Below, in pieces: positions 22,241 through 32,769 of a stretch of DNA of 64,000 nt (positions are counted from its first letter, which is position 1; each line of letters opens with the position of its first letter). The stretch lies in assembly GCA_030272155.1 (NCBI GenBank), contig CP126197.1:1054001-1118000 (forward strand). Reading direction: 5' to 3'. The stretch is from Tetradesmus obliquus (lineage: Eukaryota; Chlorophyta; Chlorophyceae; Sphaeropleales; Scenedesmaceae). The position numbers and the translations under genes are program-made. Under the pieces are notes generated by a model. The model was not told where the DNA came from. It searched no databases and worked only from the letters and a program-made list of their open reading frames with translations.

Positions 22241-25061
22241 GCCGCACCACACACCAATCATGCAGCCCACCTGGGCACAAGCTTGCCCTCCTCCAGGAAC
22301 TGCCCCGCAACACAGAGCAGGTGGAGCCCCTTGCACTGCAACAGCATCCACCCACCTGGGCACAAACTTGCCCTCCTCCAGGAACTGCAGCACACTCACA
22401 ATGCAGTTGCACCCCCCACGGCACATAACAACAGCCAGCCACCCCACAACAGTGCCGCCAAGCGCATCGCCGCGCACGCACAGCAGTGGTGCCGCACTGC
22501 ACCACATCCGCTGATCCCAAACGCAACCCGCAGCTGATCACAGACTTGCAGCAGCATGCGGGCCACCATTCCCACCTTGGCACAAATTTGCCCTCTTCCA
22601 GGAACTGCCGCGCACTGAAGATGTTGATCATCGCAGTCACACCAGACGGCACCAGCCACAGTGACGCCCCACCCCCAACAGTATGAGTCGTACCAAAAAA
22701 GCAGCCCACCGACCCACCTGGGAACAAACTTGTCTTCCTCCAGGCACCCCTCACACAGTGGCCACGTCCCAGCATCTCTGCATATGCAGCCCTTGCCCCA
22801 TTATCTGTGGTGACGGGACCCTAAACCCTGAAACCAATTTTGTGAATCCTCACCTGGGCACGAACTTGCCCTCCTCAAGGAACTGCCGCGCATTGAAGAT
22901 GTTGATCATTGCAGTCACACCAGACGGCACCAGAATGATTGGAGGATCCCGCCCAGCCCTGCTGCTGCTGCTGCCGCCGCCGGCAGCGCCGCTGCCCGCC
23001 CGGTGGCTGCTGCTGCGGCCACCAGCTGCTGCTGCTGCACGGGCGTCCTTACTGCTGCCGCTGCTACTGCGGTGCTTGGCTGCAGGAGCCGCACCGCCAA
23101 CAGCACCTGCTGCTGCTGCTCCAGCAGGCGCCTTGCCTGCTGCTGCTGCTGCTGATTGGCCGTCCACCTGGATACCGTAACCGTATCCGAGGTTTGCTGC
23201 CAGGCTGGCATCGCCTCCCATGGCCTTCATCTGCCCCACCACATCGTTACGCTCCATACGGCCCGAGGGCTTCATGAAAGCGGGGCCGGCCGGCTGCAGC
23301 AGCATAACACAGCAACAGCACAACCACGTGAGAAAGATAAAGCATGTCTTGAGGTTTTTGCTCAAGCCGTTGACAGCGTGCTGCAGCAGGGCACAGCACC
23401 TGCAACAGCAACACAATGTGAGAACAAGAGCAAAGGGTTGCAGCAGATGTCCCTTCCCATGGCCTTCGTCTGCCCCACCACATCGTTACGCTCCATACGG
23501 CCAGACGGCTTCATGAAAGCGGGGCCGGCCGGCTGCAGCAGCATGGCACAACAGCAGCAAAAGAACACCTGGATGAAAATGCAGAATCAAAGCTTCTGCC
23601 AAATTTGCTGCCAGCGTGCTGCAGCAGTGCACAGCAACAGCAACAAATTGTGAAAACAAGAGCGACGGGGGGAAACACATGTCGCCTCCCATGGCCTTCA
23701 TCTGGCCAACCACATCGTTACGATCCACACGGCCTGAGGGCGTCATGAAAGCAGGGCCGGCCGGCTGCAGCAGCATGGCACAGCAACAGCAAAAGGACAC
23801 CTGGATGAGAATGCAGATTAAAGTTAGAGGTTTCTGCCAAATCCGCTGCCAGCGCGCTGCAGCAGTGCATAGCAACAGCAACCGGTTGTAAGAACAAGAG
23901 CAAAGGAGTAGGACACATGTCGCCTCCCATGGCCTTCATCTGGCCAACCACGTTGATACGCTCCATACAGCCCGAGGGCTTCATGAAAGCAGGGCCGGCC
24001 TGCTAAGAAGCACAGCAACAGTGCACAAAAGGGAACAGTGCAAATACCTCTAACAACAGACAAGGAATGAAGTTGATCGGTCTGTCTGAAGCACACACGG
24101 TGCACAGCACAGCAGCTACGAGGCAGCAGTGCACAGGCACAGGCGCGGGGCACAGCAGCTTGCGCCTCACCTTCGCTTGCTGCGGCTGCTGCGCTGGTTG
24201 CTGGTGCCGATTTGTAGCCAAAAGCACGCCAACTTGTCAGCACAGACACAAGACAAAGAGAGGCCCGTTACAGCTGGCACCACGCAGCGCCCCAGCCCTC
24301 ACCTTTGCTTGCTGCGGCTGCTGCGCCGGCCGCTGCTGCCCAGATGCAGGCCGCTGCTGCTGCTTGCCCGCCGCCGCCTTGGCGTTTGCTGCTGCTGCCG
24401 CCGCCACCTCTGCTGCTTTGCGGTGCGCCAGCACCTTGTCGAGCATGTCTAGCACTGGCTTGAAGTTGGCCCCGGGCGCACACTGCGGAGCAAAAGGTGC
24501 AGTAGCAGATAGCAGACATGCCATACAAAGGTGATAGAGGCAGCAGCATGCACTGTGCCAGCACCTTGTCAAGCATGCCGGGTACGGGCTTGAAGTTGGC
24601 CCCGGGTGCACACTGCGGAGCAAAAGGTGCAGTAGCAAACAGCAGACATGCCATACAAAGGTAGTAGAGGCAGCCGCATGCACTGTGCCAGCACCTTGTC
24701 AAGCATGCCCGGTACGGGCTTGAAGTTGGCCCCGGGTGCACACTGCGGACCGCAAAACACATCACATATGTACTGTGGAATCAGGAAAGGCAGCAGCAAC
24801 ACAGCTGTGAGTGCAGCAGTGCTGGGCGGACTGTAACTGGAGATTGAGCAGCTGGTGCCCCAGCTGCTGCACTGCGCATGCCGCCTGTGTGCAATCCTAC
24901 ACATGCAATCGCTGCAGCATGTGCTGGTGCTGCCTGCTAGGCTGCGGCTGCTGCGCAGCTGCCAGCACGTGCCATTGCCTCTGCAGCCACAGGTTTCCTT
25001 GCCCGCTCCTACGGCTGCCGTCTGCCAGACAAATAGCTGCTGCTGCTGCTGCGCTGGCAGC

Positions 25062-25112
<51 letters not shown>

Positions 25113-25279
25113 CTGTCAGCCTGCCGTCGCTGCTGCTGCTGCTACAATTGCTGCCACTGCCGCTGCTGCTGCTGCTGCACTGCCGCACGCACCAGCAGTG
25201 AGTTCCTGTCCCGCAGCTGCTTCTCCTGCTCCAGCAGCTGCCGCAGCGCTGCAGCCTCACCCTGCGCTGACTCTGCAGT

Positions 25280-25320
<41 letters not shown>

Positions 25321-28300
25321 GAATCAGTTTTGATACGTGCAGCAACGCTATGTGCATGTGTGGGCGCAGCTGCTGCCGTGCAAGTGCACAGCACCACCAC
25401 AGGGAGCACTTACGCAGCTGTGCATGCCGCAGCTCTGGTGATGCTGCTGCTGCTTCTGCATGCGTGGCCACTGCCGCTGGTGCTGCTGCTGATCCTCATG
25501 CGTGCTTGCCCACTTCTGCTGGTGCTGCTGCTGCTGACACCGCATTCGTGCAGTTGCACAGCAGCTTGAGGCTGCTGCACCTGCTGCAGCGGATGGCCCA
25601 GCGCCACCGCCACCGCCACCGCCACCACTGCTGCTGCTGCTGCTGCTGCTGCTACCGCCAATCCTGCCGTCGCCCATGCTGCCACTGCTGCTGCCAGCGC
25701 TGCAGCTGCAGACTTGCAGCCAAAAACAAACAGCACAACATCACACTGTGCCACCCTACCAGCTTCTACTGCGGCTGCCACTGCTGCTGCTGGTGCTGCA
25801 GCTGGAAGGTGCAGGCAGATGACATGTCCAATAGCACACCAGCAGCCGGTGCCGCCGCACCAACTGCTGCTGCTCTTGCTGCTGCTGCTGCTGGTGCTGT
25901 TGCTGCCGCACGTCTTGCCGTCTGTGCTGCCACCGCTGCTGCTGGTGCTTTGCCTGCAGGCTTGCAGCTGACAGCAAACCGTTAAACACCACTGTGTGTT
26001 GCCTCACCGTCTAGCTTCTGCTTCTTTGCTGCTGGCTCCAGCGCTGAGAAGGTGACTGTGGGCACCACATCAGAGATGTGCACTGTGTGTGCGAGCTTCC
26101 CTGTGAGGTAGTCGCGCAACGGCTGCAGGGGCAAGCGGCAGCAAAGCATCCACACGATAAGTATCAGCGAAAACGCAGCTGCGGTCGGCTCAGTATAAGA
26201 AACAGCTGCAGCATATCTGCTGGGAAACTACAACGCCAAAGTTGCAGAGAACCATGCAGCAAGCAAGCATCTTGCAGCGTTGTCCTGGACAGTCCCACGG
26301 GCAGCTGCCTCTGCTGCCGTCACCCACAGCCACACACAGCCAACATACCATGAAGCTGCGGTTGCGCCGGCTGCTGCTTGCGCACAGTTTTATCAAGCAG
26401 CCACTGTGCCAAACACACACAACCACGGCCGGCGGGCAGCACAAACAACAGCAGCACCTACCTGTCTGTCCTGCAGGATGATGTGCGCTGTGCGCGCGCG
26501 CGCACCGCTGTCCTGCGAGACAGTCCTGCAAGCAACCGCCACCTATGCTTGCCTGCTGCCGCTCGACACCAGCCACACAAGAAACACGCCACTGCAGCTG
26601 GGCTTCCTGCTGCTTGCACTGGCTGCTGCTTACCCACAGTGATCAACCGCCACAGCCAGCCTAGCAGCAAGTGCGCCTGGTGTCCCGCACTGCTTGTGGC
26701 TGTGGCTGCTTGCAGGCACATTGTGAGTATGCTGGCATCAACATGACGCACCAGCAGCAGCCGTAAGCAATCACCAGCCAGCGGCCACGCAGTACAGTCA
26801 GCACCGTCAGCAACAGCACCCAGCCAGCTTGTCCAGCACAGTCAGCAACCGCCACAGGCAGCCGCCGGCCAGCACAGTCAGACCATCAGCAACAGCACCC
26901 AGCCACCACAGCCACCACTATCAGCACTGTCAGCAACAGCACACGGCCAGCACTGTCAGCAGCAGCAGCACCCACCTGTCTGTCCTGCAGGATGATCTGC
27001 GCAGAGCGCACAAGCACCGCTGTCCTGCGAGACAGTCCTGCAAGCAACTGCCACCTATGCTTGCTGCCGCTTGACACCAGCCACACAAGAAACAAACTAC
27101 TGCACCAGGGCTCCTGCTGCTGCTTGCACTGGCTGCTGCTTGCACTGGCTGCTGCTTACGCACAGGGCTCAACCCCCACACTCAGCCAGCCAAAAGCAAC
27201 CACCAGTCAGCAGCCAGGCAGTACAGTCAGCAACAGCACACAGCCAGCTTGTCCAGCACAGTCAGCAACCGCCACAGGCAGCCGCCAGCCAGCACAGTCA
27301 GACCGTCAGCAACAGCACCCAGCCAGCACAGCCACCACTGTCAGCACCGTCAGCAACAGCACCCAGCCAGCACAGCCACCACTGTCAGCACCATCAGCAA
27401 CAGCACCCAGCCAGCACAGCCACCACTGTCAGCACCATCAGCAACAGCACACAGCCAGCACAGCCACCACTGTCAGCACCGTCAGCAACAGCACACAGCC
27501 AGCACAGCCACCACTGTCAGCACCGTCAGCAACAGCACACAGCCAGCACAGCCACCACTGTCAGCACCGTCAGCAACAGCACACAGCCAGCACAGCCACC
27601 ACTGTCAGCACCCACCTGGCGATCCTGCAGGATGATCTGCGCTGTGCTCCAGTGCATGCTTGCTATTACTCGCTATACCACTACAGCTGGGCCAGCACTG
27701 CACTGTCACAGCGCACCTGTCGATCCTGCAGGATGATCTGTGCAGTGCGCGCGCGCACTGCTGCTGCCACGTACGCTCCCATGTTAGCTCCTCCTGCTGT
27801 AATGCTCTTGATGAAAAAGGTGACTGACTCCAAGCTGTAGGGCTCGCCGCTGCCATCCTGCAGATGGAAACAAACAACAGCATGCAGGTACTAAGGCTTC
27901 GCTGTTGCAGACATGCAGGTGCATGCATAAGTGCAAGGCGTATGCAGTTCAAGGCCTGGTGTGTGTGTGCGGTTGCAGGTTATCTGATGAGTGGGTCCTG
28001 CAAGAACACAGGTCAGCCTTGCATTGCTTGCAACACCAAACAGTGACAGGCAGCAGCACCGAGCGAGGCAGCAGCAGCGCTGCAGCGCAGGCATGCGAGC
28101 AGAAGGCTTAGCCTGCTGCGCCTTCCAGGGTTATCATTGCAGTGATAGGCTTGCAAGAGAGTTGCTTGCAGGAGCATGGTTGCACGCAACACACTCGTCT
28201 GCTGGGTGCAGCGCACAGGGCAGTTGCAAGCCTGACAGCTGCTGTTTATCCAGGTGCTGCTATGGCACGGCACCGCAGCGGCTGTAGTTGCTGCAGTAGT

Positions 28301-28485
28301 AACACAGTTTGGAAGGACAAGTGCTCTACAGCACAAGCCATGCAGCGCACCTTGGCTCTAAAGGCAGTGGGGCTCTGCTTTGGGAAGCTGTACTTGTCAC
28401 CAAACTTGATGCGGTCCTCGTCTATCACCACTTGGTCCAGCTGCCCGCCCACGCAAAACTCCTTGAGAATGGCGAGGGGATCCAT
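20401..28485 (-). CDS. CDC73: CDC73/parafibromin, Paf1 complex subunit
   Basis: Eleven exons join in phase to 541 residues (human protein 531): 28485-28351, 27857-27717, 26122-26008, 25953-25840, 25272-25193, 24482-24303, 23293-22854, 21941-21849, 21504-21432, 21045-20935 and 20544-20401. The N-terminus (DPLAILKEF, KYSFPKQSPTAFRAK, PYSLESVTFFI, then RDYLTGK) matches the CDC73 N-terminal domain. The C-terminal Ras-like domain covers about residues 371-541: PPIILVPSGVTAMINIFNAR, FLEEGKFVP, HPDWKRVVAVIVQ, GKAWQFKDFPF, RHLDHTTMLDFYTKLDAFL. The middle is Ala/Gln-rich, with LRDRNSLL corresponding to the plant LRNRSSIL segment. CDC73 acts in the nucleus in Paf1C, promoting RNA polymerase II elongation and histone modification. 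Almost every intron holds copies of adjacent exon edges. Confidence 0.93.
20552..20616. repeat. (CAG)n microsatellite upstream of CDC73 exon 11
   Basis: More than 20 CAG triplets on the plus strand, so CTG in the sense of the gene, directly before the exon 11 acceptor. Confidence 0.9.
20824..20902 (-). repeat. downstream donor-side copy of CDC73 exon 10
   Basis: The copy reads LRETLTQLFGAYFHYSDEK-like residues before a GTGGGC donor, about 110 bases after the true exon end. Confidence 0.85.
21160..21236 (-). repeat. upstream acceptor copy of CDC73 exon 10 with CTG tract
   Basis: A CTG tract and CTGCAG acceptor precede GKAWQFKA, then the sequence diverges. The true exon lies about 150 bases downstream in the sense direction. 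Confidence 0.85.
21341..21372 (-). repeat. downstream donor-side copy of CDC73 exon 9
   Basis: The minus strand reads RPDWKRVVAVIV followed by a decayed donor, about 90 bases after the true exon end at 21432. Confidence 0.8.
22016..22196 (-). repeat. two upstream copies of CDC73 exon 8
   Basis: At 22016-22100 the copy reads AEAATATAAA, then GIVKPAKGLDYTH. At about 22145-22196 a more decayed copy retains VKLAKHL. The true exon is 21941-21849. Confidence 0.8.
22268..22745 (-). repeat. four downstream donor-side copies of CDC73 exon 7
   Basis: Copies of the exon 7 end (FLEEGKFVP then a GTGGG-type donor) lie near 22717-22745, 22573-22655, 22355-22388 and 22268-22305. The 22573 copy is longest and reads PSGVTAMINIFSARQFLEEG. 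The true donor is at 22854. Confidence 0.88.
23478..24000 (-). repeat. three upstream acceptor copies of CDC73 exon 7
   Basis: Copies begin at 23532, 23764 and about 24000; the true exon begins at 23293 (spacings 239, 232 and about 236). Each reads PAGPAFMKPSG (Met to Thr in one), a basic RNDVVGQ-like stretch and KAMGGD, then enters intron sequence. The intervening sequence with CACAGCAACAGC words is also repeated. Confidence 0.92.
24170..24205 (-). repeat. downstream donor-side copy of CDC73 exon 6
   Basis: The copy reads QQPAQQPQQAK followed by a GTGAGG donor, about 130 bases beyond the true donor at 24303. Confidence 0.85.
24551..24742 (-). repeat. two upstream acceptor copies of CDC73 exon 6
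   Basis: Copies start at 24742 and 24612 and the true exon at 24482, spacings exactly 130 and 130. Each reads CAPGANFKPV/Y then MLDKVLAQ and continues into the same intron-like sequence. The two copies are nearly identical, so this duplication is recent. Confidence 0.95.
25046..25320. repeat. CTG/CAG triplet tracts flanking CDC73 exon 5
   Basis: A plus-strand CTG run at about 25062-25109 follows exon 5 in the sense direction. A plus-strand CAG run at about 25279-25319 precedes its acceptor. Exon 5 itself (25193-25272) encodes a Glu/Gln/Leu-rich helical segment. Confidence 0.85.
26458..27650 (-). repeat. three downstream donor-side copies of CDC73 exon 2
   Basis: Copies of the exon 2 end (AHIILQDRQ or its DNA equivalent, then GTGGGT or GTAGGT) lie near 27606-27650, 26973-27040 and 26458-26530, separated by minisatellite DNA. 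The last two share a wider block with GACTGTCTCGCAGGACAGCG. Confidence 0.85.
27300..27610. repeat. 44-bp minisatellite in CDC73 intron 2
   Basis: About seven near-identical units containing CAGCCACCACTGTCAGCACC and GTCAGCAACAGCAC. Related, more diverged units occur at 26770-26990 and 27180-27300. It reads open as Gln/Ser/Thr/Pro repeats on the plus strand, but this is not a gene. Confidence 0.9.
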
Positions 28486-29095
28486 CCCGCAAAGCTGCTA
28501 CGGAGCTGCTGAGTGGGTTTACACTAGGGCTGCAGGCCTCTGCTGCTGCTGTGCTACCTGTGCGCTACTGCTGTGTCAGGCGGGCATGCCCGCATCAGCG
28601 TCCATGTAGGCCTGTGCGGCACAAGAACGACGAAAAAGCTCAATCGAATGCGTTCCAAGTGCGTGCCTCAATAGTGCAGGGAACAGCCTTGCAGGACAGG
28701 AACAATTGGGTTGGAGGTGCCTGCAGGAGGAACTTTACGAGTTCAAGAACTGTAACGAGTGCACCTATCGCAGCCTGGTTCAATACTTGGTTGACACATG
28801 CTGTTGTCATCTGTCAAAACCGCTGAAGTTCTGCAGTCACTTTGAGGTGTTTTGTCCACATAGCGACAAGTGGCTTGTAGCTGGTTATCAGCTTGCATAG
28901 CTGTGTCTCAGGTATACCAAAACTGTGCTTCTGCTTTGCAGGGCAAAACTCAAGGGGTCCAGTAAACCTGGCAGCATGCTGCGCAGCAGCAGCATCTGCA
29001 CATGTCACTGCACAACAAGTGCGGCGTTTCATGGGCCACCAAGTCTTATTTCGCAAGTATGTGCAGATCAAAATAGTTTTCTCAACATGCATATG
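28486..29095. other. region between CDC73 and the SGNH hydrolase gene
   Basis: It should contain the CDC73 promoter and, if the neighbouring hydrolase is complete, its 5' exons. I could not find the GDSL block I exon here. Confidence 0.4.
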
Positions 29096-29260
29096 TGCTG
29101 ACCTCATTTTCAAGCCTGGAACACAGTGCGAACGGCTGCAACGAAAACCTGCACTGATACATGTATTATGTTGCCTTTGCGTATATGGTTGCTTGCACAG
29201 GACGCTGACCTCATCCTAGGGGAATACAGTGTGAATGGCTGCAACCAAAACCTGCACTAA
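29096..29260 (+). repeat. two upstream copies of the SGNH hydrolase DADLILVEYS exon
   Basis: Copies at about 29096 and 29201; the true exon starts at 29311. The second (spacing 110) is nearly perfect but reads DADLIL then a TAG. Both continue into the same CAACCAAAACCTGCAC-like sequence. Confidence 0.88.
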
Positions 29261-29310
29261 ATGTATTTAACATATATATGTTGCGTTTGCCTGTACGACT
29301 GCTTGCACAG

Positions 29311-29410
29311 GACGCTGACCTCATCCTAGTGGAATACAGTGTGAACGGCTGCAACCAAAACCACAAGTGCCACAGCTTCATGTCCCCCAGGGTGAGTGCT
29401 CAACGTGTTA

Positions 29411-29473
<63 letters not shown>

Positions 29474-32400
29474 CTAGCAATGCCACAGCTTCATGGCCCC
29501 AAGGGTGCGCTGCTGCATGCTGCTCTGCGCATCCCAGGGAAGTGTGTAGCATGGCAAGCTCGCATGTGACTTGCAGTACAGCAGCAGCAGCAGCAGCAGC
29601 TGCTCTTCCACGTGGCTCGCAGTTGGTGCAGCAGCAGCAGCAGCAGCAGCAGCGTCAGTGTTCTTGTACGTGACGCGCAGTTGGTGCAGCTGAGGCTTGC
29701 TGCACTGGAACACTGTGAAAAGACCGTTTTACGCATGGTGAATGCACAACTGCACACCTGCAAGCAATGCTGGACCACTGTACCCTCACATGTGCTCAAC
29801 GTGTGTGGCGGTTGCAGGTCGCTGCCTACGAGACGTTTCTGCGGCGCATCATCCGCACGGTGCCAGGGGCAGCGCTGCTTGCCGTTGCCGCATTCGACTT
29901 CGAACTGTTTGACGCCTCCATGCCGGATAGCCAGGGCCAACCGACAGGCATCAGTGTAACGCGTCCCAAAGCATATTTCGACTCAGGTGGGCAGCCGAAA
30001 CCCTCAACCTTGACCCTTGACTTGAATCCATCAAAGTTGCATGCACTCGACTGTGGAGTGATGTGCATCACCATAATGGTACAATAGTTATGTACCGCAG
30101 CCTTGCAGCCAGCAGCGGCAACAGCCACAGCATGCTGGGGTATCTGCATGGACTCCGTTCAACTGCCTCTGTCATTCTCTTCTGTCCTGCGCTGCACTGC
30201 ACTGCACTGCACTGTCCTGCACTGCACTGCACTGCACTGTCCTGCACTGTACCGTCATGTGCTGCACTGTACAGCACAGTACACGTATTGTGTGGCTGCT
30301 GACCAGAGTGCTGCTCTGCGTTGCTGTGTCCAGGCGAGAGTTTTCACACCAGGGTTGCGCATCGCTATGGCGTCCCAGTGGCCTCTGTGAGAGACGCTCT
30401 GTATGACATATTTGCTGATGACCAAGTGCTGCTGAAAGCAACCGCCATGACACGAGCGCAGCTGCTGTCGCCGGTCCGTATGATACATCCGACTACTGCG
30501 GGCCACGTGCTGTTTGCAAACGTGATTTGGTGAGTGGTGCTGGCTGCTAATACCAATAGCGCTTTTTGGCAGAGCACACAGGGAGCCAGGCCGCCATTGC
30601 AATATGCGAAATGCAAGGCCTTGCTTGCTAGATCTCCTGCCGGCACTTTGAGAGAGGAAAGTTACATGTGGGTCCTGGCACCATCTTGGATGGTTGAGCC
30701 ACAACAGGTTGAACACAAGGTCCGAGACCAGAAAAGGAGAGTGAGCATCGTAAAACACCACGCACACCCTTGAACACCAAATCTCTCATGGTATATCCAG
30801 AGACGTCTTACTCTTACTTTGATAAATGAACGTGCCTGCCTTCCTTGGACTGCTTTTCGTCACACATGCGATTCAAGTGCTGCTTATCTGGCCGCCTGCT
30901 TGCAGGTACACTCTACAGCTGACGCTGGAGACTGTGATGGCAGCAAAAGCCGGCACTGCTGGATCTCCCCAGCAGCGGCAGCAGCAGCAGCAGCAGCAGC
31001 AGCTGCCAACCCCAATCAGCCCCATAGCAGCAGCAGAGGCAGAGGTCGAGCCTTTTTGTGCCGAAGGATCACGCCTGCAGCAGTATGCCACCAACAGCAG
31101 TAGCTAGAGCTGGAGCCATCTTCTCATATCAGAGCCCTGCCCGCACCCCAACTGCATGGCGACCGGGTTCAGCGCATCACAAATAGGCAGCACATTGGAG
31201 CTCACTATTGACACACTAAACAGCACGCGGGGCGCAGCGGGGCACCGCAGAAGCCTTTTGGGCATCTTTCACTTGGTCCGGACAGCATATTATCTGAGCA
31301 GGATGGGTGTTGCGCAGCTGTCGTGCGTGCGCGGTTGCAGCTGCAGCCCGGTCACAATGGATGGCCGGGCGCTGGTTAAAGGCAGCAACAGATATTGGGG
31401 GAGCCTGGGAATCTCAATTACTGAGGTAAGAGGAATATTACACCACAGCTGCCATTATGACCTGGCCGCTGCTATTTAGCATGCACTGACAAACAGCATT
31501 CAGCCGAGCCTTGCTCTTTGCTTGTGCGCTGCATCACAAGCGAGTGTTTGCTACAGCAGTCAGGGCGTACCTCAGTCACGGTGACAATCGTCGTCCCATC
31601 ATACTATGATGTGGTGGTACCACCGAGCAGCTGCCAGCGTGCAATAACAGCGTGCGCGTGTACTTGCACGATTGTGTTGCAGGTGACGCCGCACCCGCAG
31701 TGTGTGGTGGCGGTGACAATCGTCGTCCCATCACACCACTGAGTAGCAGCAGCGTGCACATGTGCCGCAGGTGCATCAAGGTGCCAGGCGGTGGCAGGAC
31801 CCACATGTACTATCCTCTCTCAATAACAGCGTGTGCGTGTACTTGCACAATTGCGTTGCAGGTGACGCCGCACCCGCAGTGTGTGGCCGTGACAACTGTT
31901 GTCCCATCACACCACTGAGCAGCTGCCAGCGTGCAATAACAGCGTGTGTGTGCACTTATGTCGCACCTGCATCAAGGTGCCAGGCGTTTCCAGGATCCAC
32001 ATGTACTATCCTCTCTTATCAACAGCGTGCGCTTGTACTTGCATGATTGTGTTGCAGGTGACGCCGCACCCGCAGTGTGTGGTGGCGGTGACAATGGTTG
32101 TCCCATCACACCACTGACCTGCTGCCGGCGCGCAATAACAGCGTGTGCGTGTACTTGTGTCGCAGGTGCATCAAGGTGCCAGGCGGTGCCAGGGCACACA
32201 TGTATTATCCCCTCTTATCCACAATTGTGCGCGTGTGTACTTGCAGAATTGCGTGGCAGGTGACGCCGCACCCGCAATATGTGGCCGTGACAATCGTTGC
32301 CCCGTTACACCACTGAGCAGCTGCTGGCGTGCAATAACAGCATGCGCGTGTACTTGTGTCGCAGGTGCATCAAGGTGCCAGGCGGTGCCAGCCACCCACA

Positions 32401-32769
32401 TGTACTATCCTCTCATATCAACAGCGTGTGTGTGCACTTGCACAGTTATGTTGCAGGTGACGCCGCACCCGCAGTGTGTGGTGGCGGTGACAATCGTCGT
32501 CCCATCATACCACTGAGCAGCTGCCGGCGGGCAATAACAGCGTGCGCGTGTACTATCCTCTCTAATCAACAGCATGTGCGTGTACTTGCACGTTTGTGTC
32601 GCAGGTGACGCCGCACCCGCAGTGTGTGGTGGCGGTTACCATAATGGGCTCTGCTGCCAACTCTACTGGCCAGGACTTCTTCTTCAATGGGCTAGCCGTT
32701 GTGCCCATCACACAGTCAAACCTCAATCGAATCGACCAGCGCTCCAAACGCGCCTTCCGTTTTGAGTGA
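29311..32769 (+). CDS. SGNH/GDSL-like hydrolase, 5' end not found
   Basis: Supported exons: 29311-29391, 29818-29986, 30334-30529, one from about 30906, one ending at 31425, and 32605-32769 with the stop. DADLILVEYSVN is the block around the conserved Asn of SGNH hydrolases; MIHPTTAGH is the His block. The C-terminal part (GVAQLSCVRGCSC, then VTPHPQCVVAVTI and LAVVPI) resembles the domain that follows the hydrolase core in related algal and plant proteins. Oddities: no exon with the catalytic Ser block was found upstream, the Asp expected three residues before His is Arg (RMIHP), and an in-frame TAG lies at 31105-31107 between a Gln-rich segment and the C-terminal part. Either a short intron was missed or the gene is decaying. 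Substrate unknown; extracellular or secretory esterase activity is only a family inference. Confidence 0.65.
29478..29508 (+). repeat. donor-side copy of the DADLILVEYS exon
   Basis: The stretch resembling TGCCACAGCTTCATG, CCCC and AAGGGTG repeats the 3' edge and donor of the exon ending at 29391, after a CAG-repeat tract. Confidence 0.75.
30187..30275. repeat. (CTGCA)n pentanucleotide microsatellite
   Basis: CTGCA units, with TGTC interruptions, run just upstream of the 30334 exon of the hydrolase gene. Confidence 0.9.
31683..32516 (+). repeat. five upstream copies of the hydrolase last exon start
   Basis: Copies with a TTGCAG or GGCAG acceptor start at 31683, 31862, 32058, 32260 and 32457; the true exon starts at 32605 (spacings 179, 196, 202, 197, 148). 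Each reads VTPHPQC (one VTPHPQY), then a short Val/Thr-rich stretch to VPSHH or a variant and a stop. A fragment near 31580 may be a sixth. The roughly 150 intron bases between them are copied too. Confidence 0.95.

Noticed and set aside
26992-27840. Long Ser/Thr/Gln/Pro repeat frame on the plus strand
   Set aside because: It is the translation of the CDC73 intron 2 minisatellite and runs antisense over exon 2.
31683-32604. Regular direct repeats that resemble a CRISPR-like array
   Set aside because: The repeats are long, imperfect and include the start of a coding exon with its acceptor; the spacers are repeated too. The window is eukaryotic nuclear DNA.
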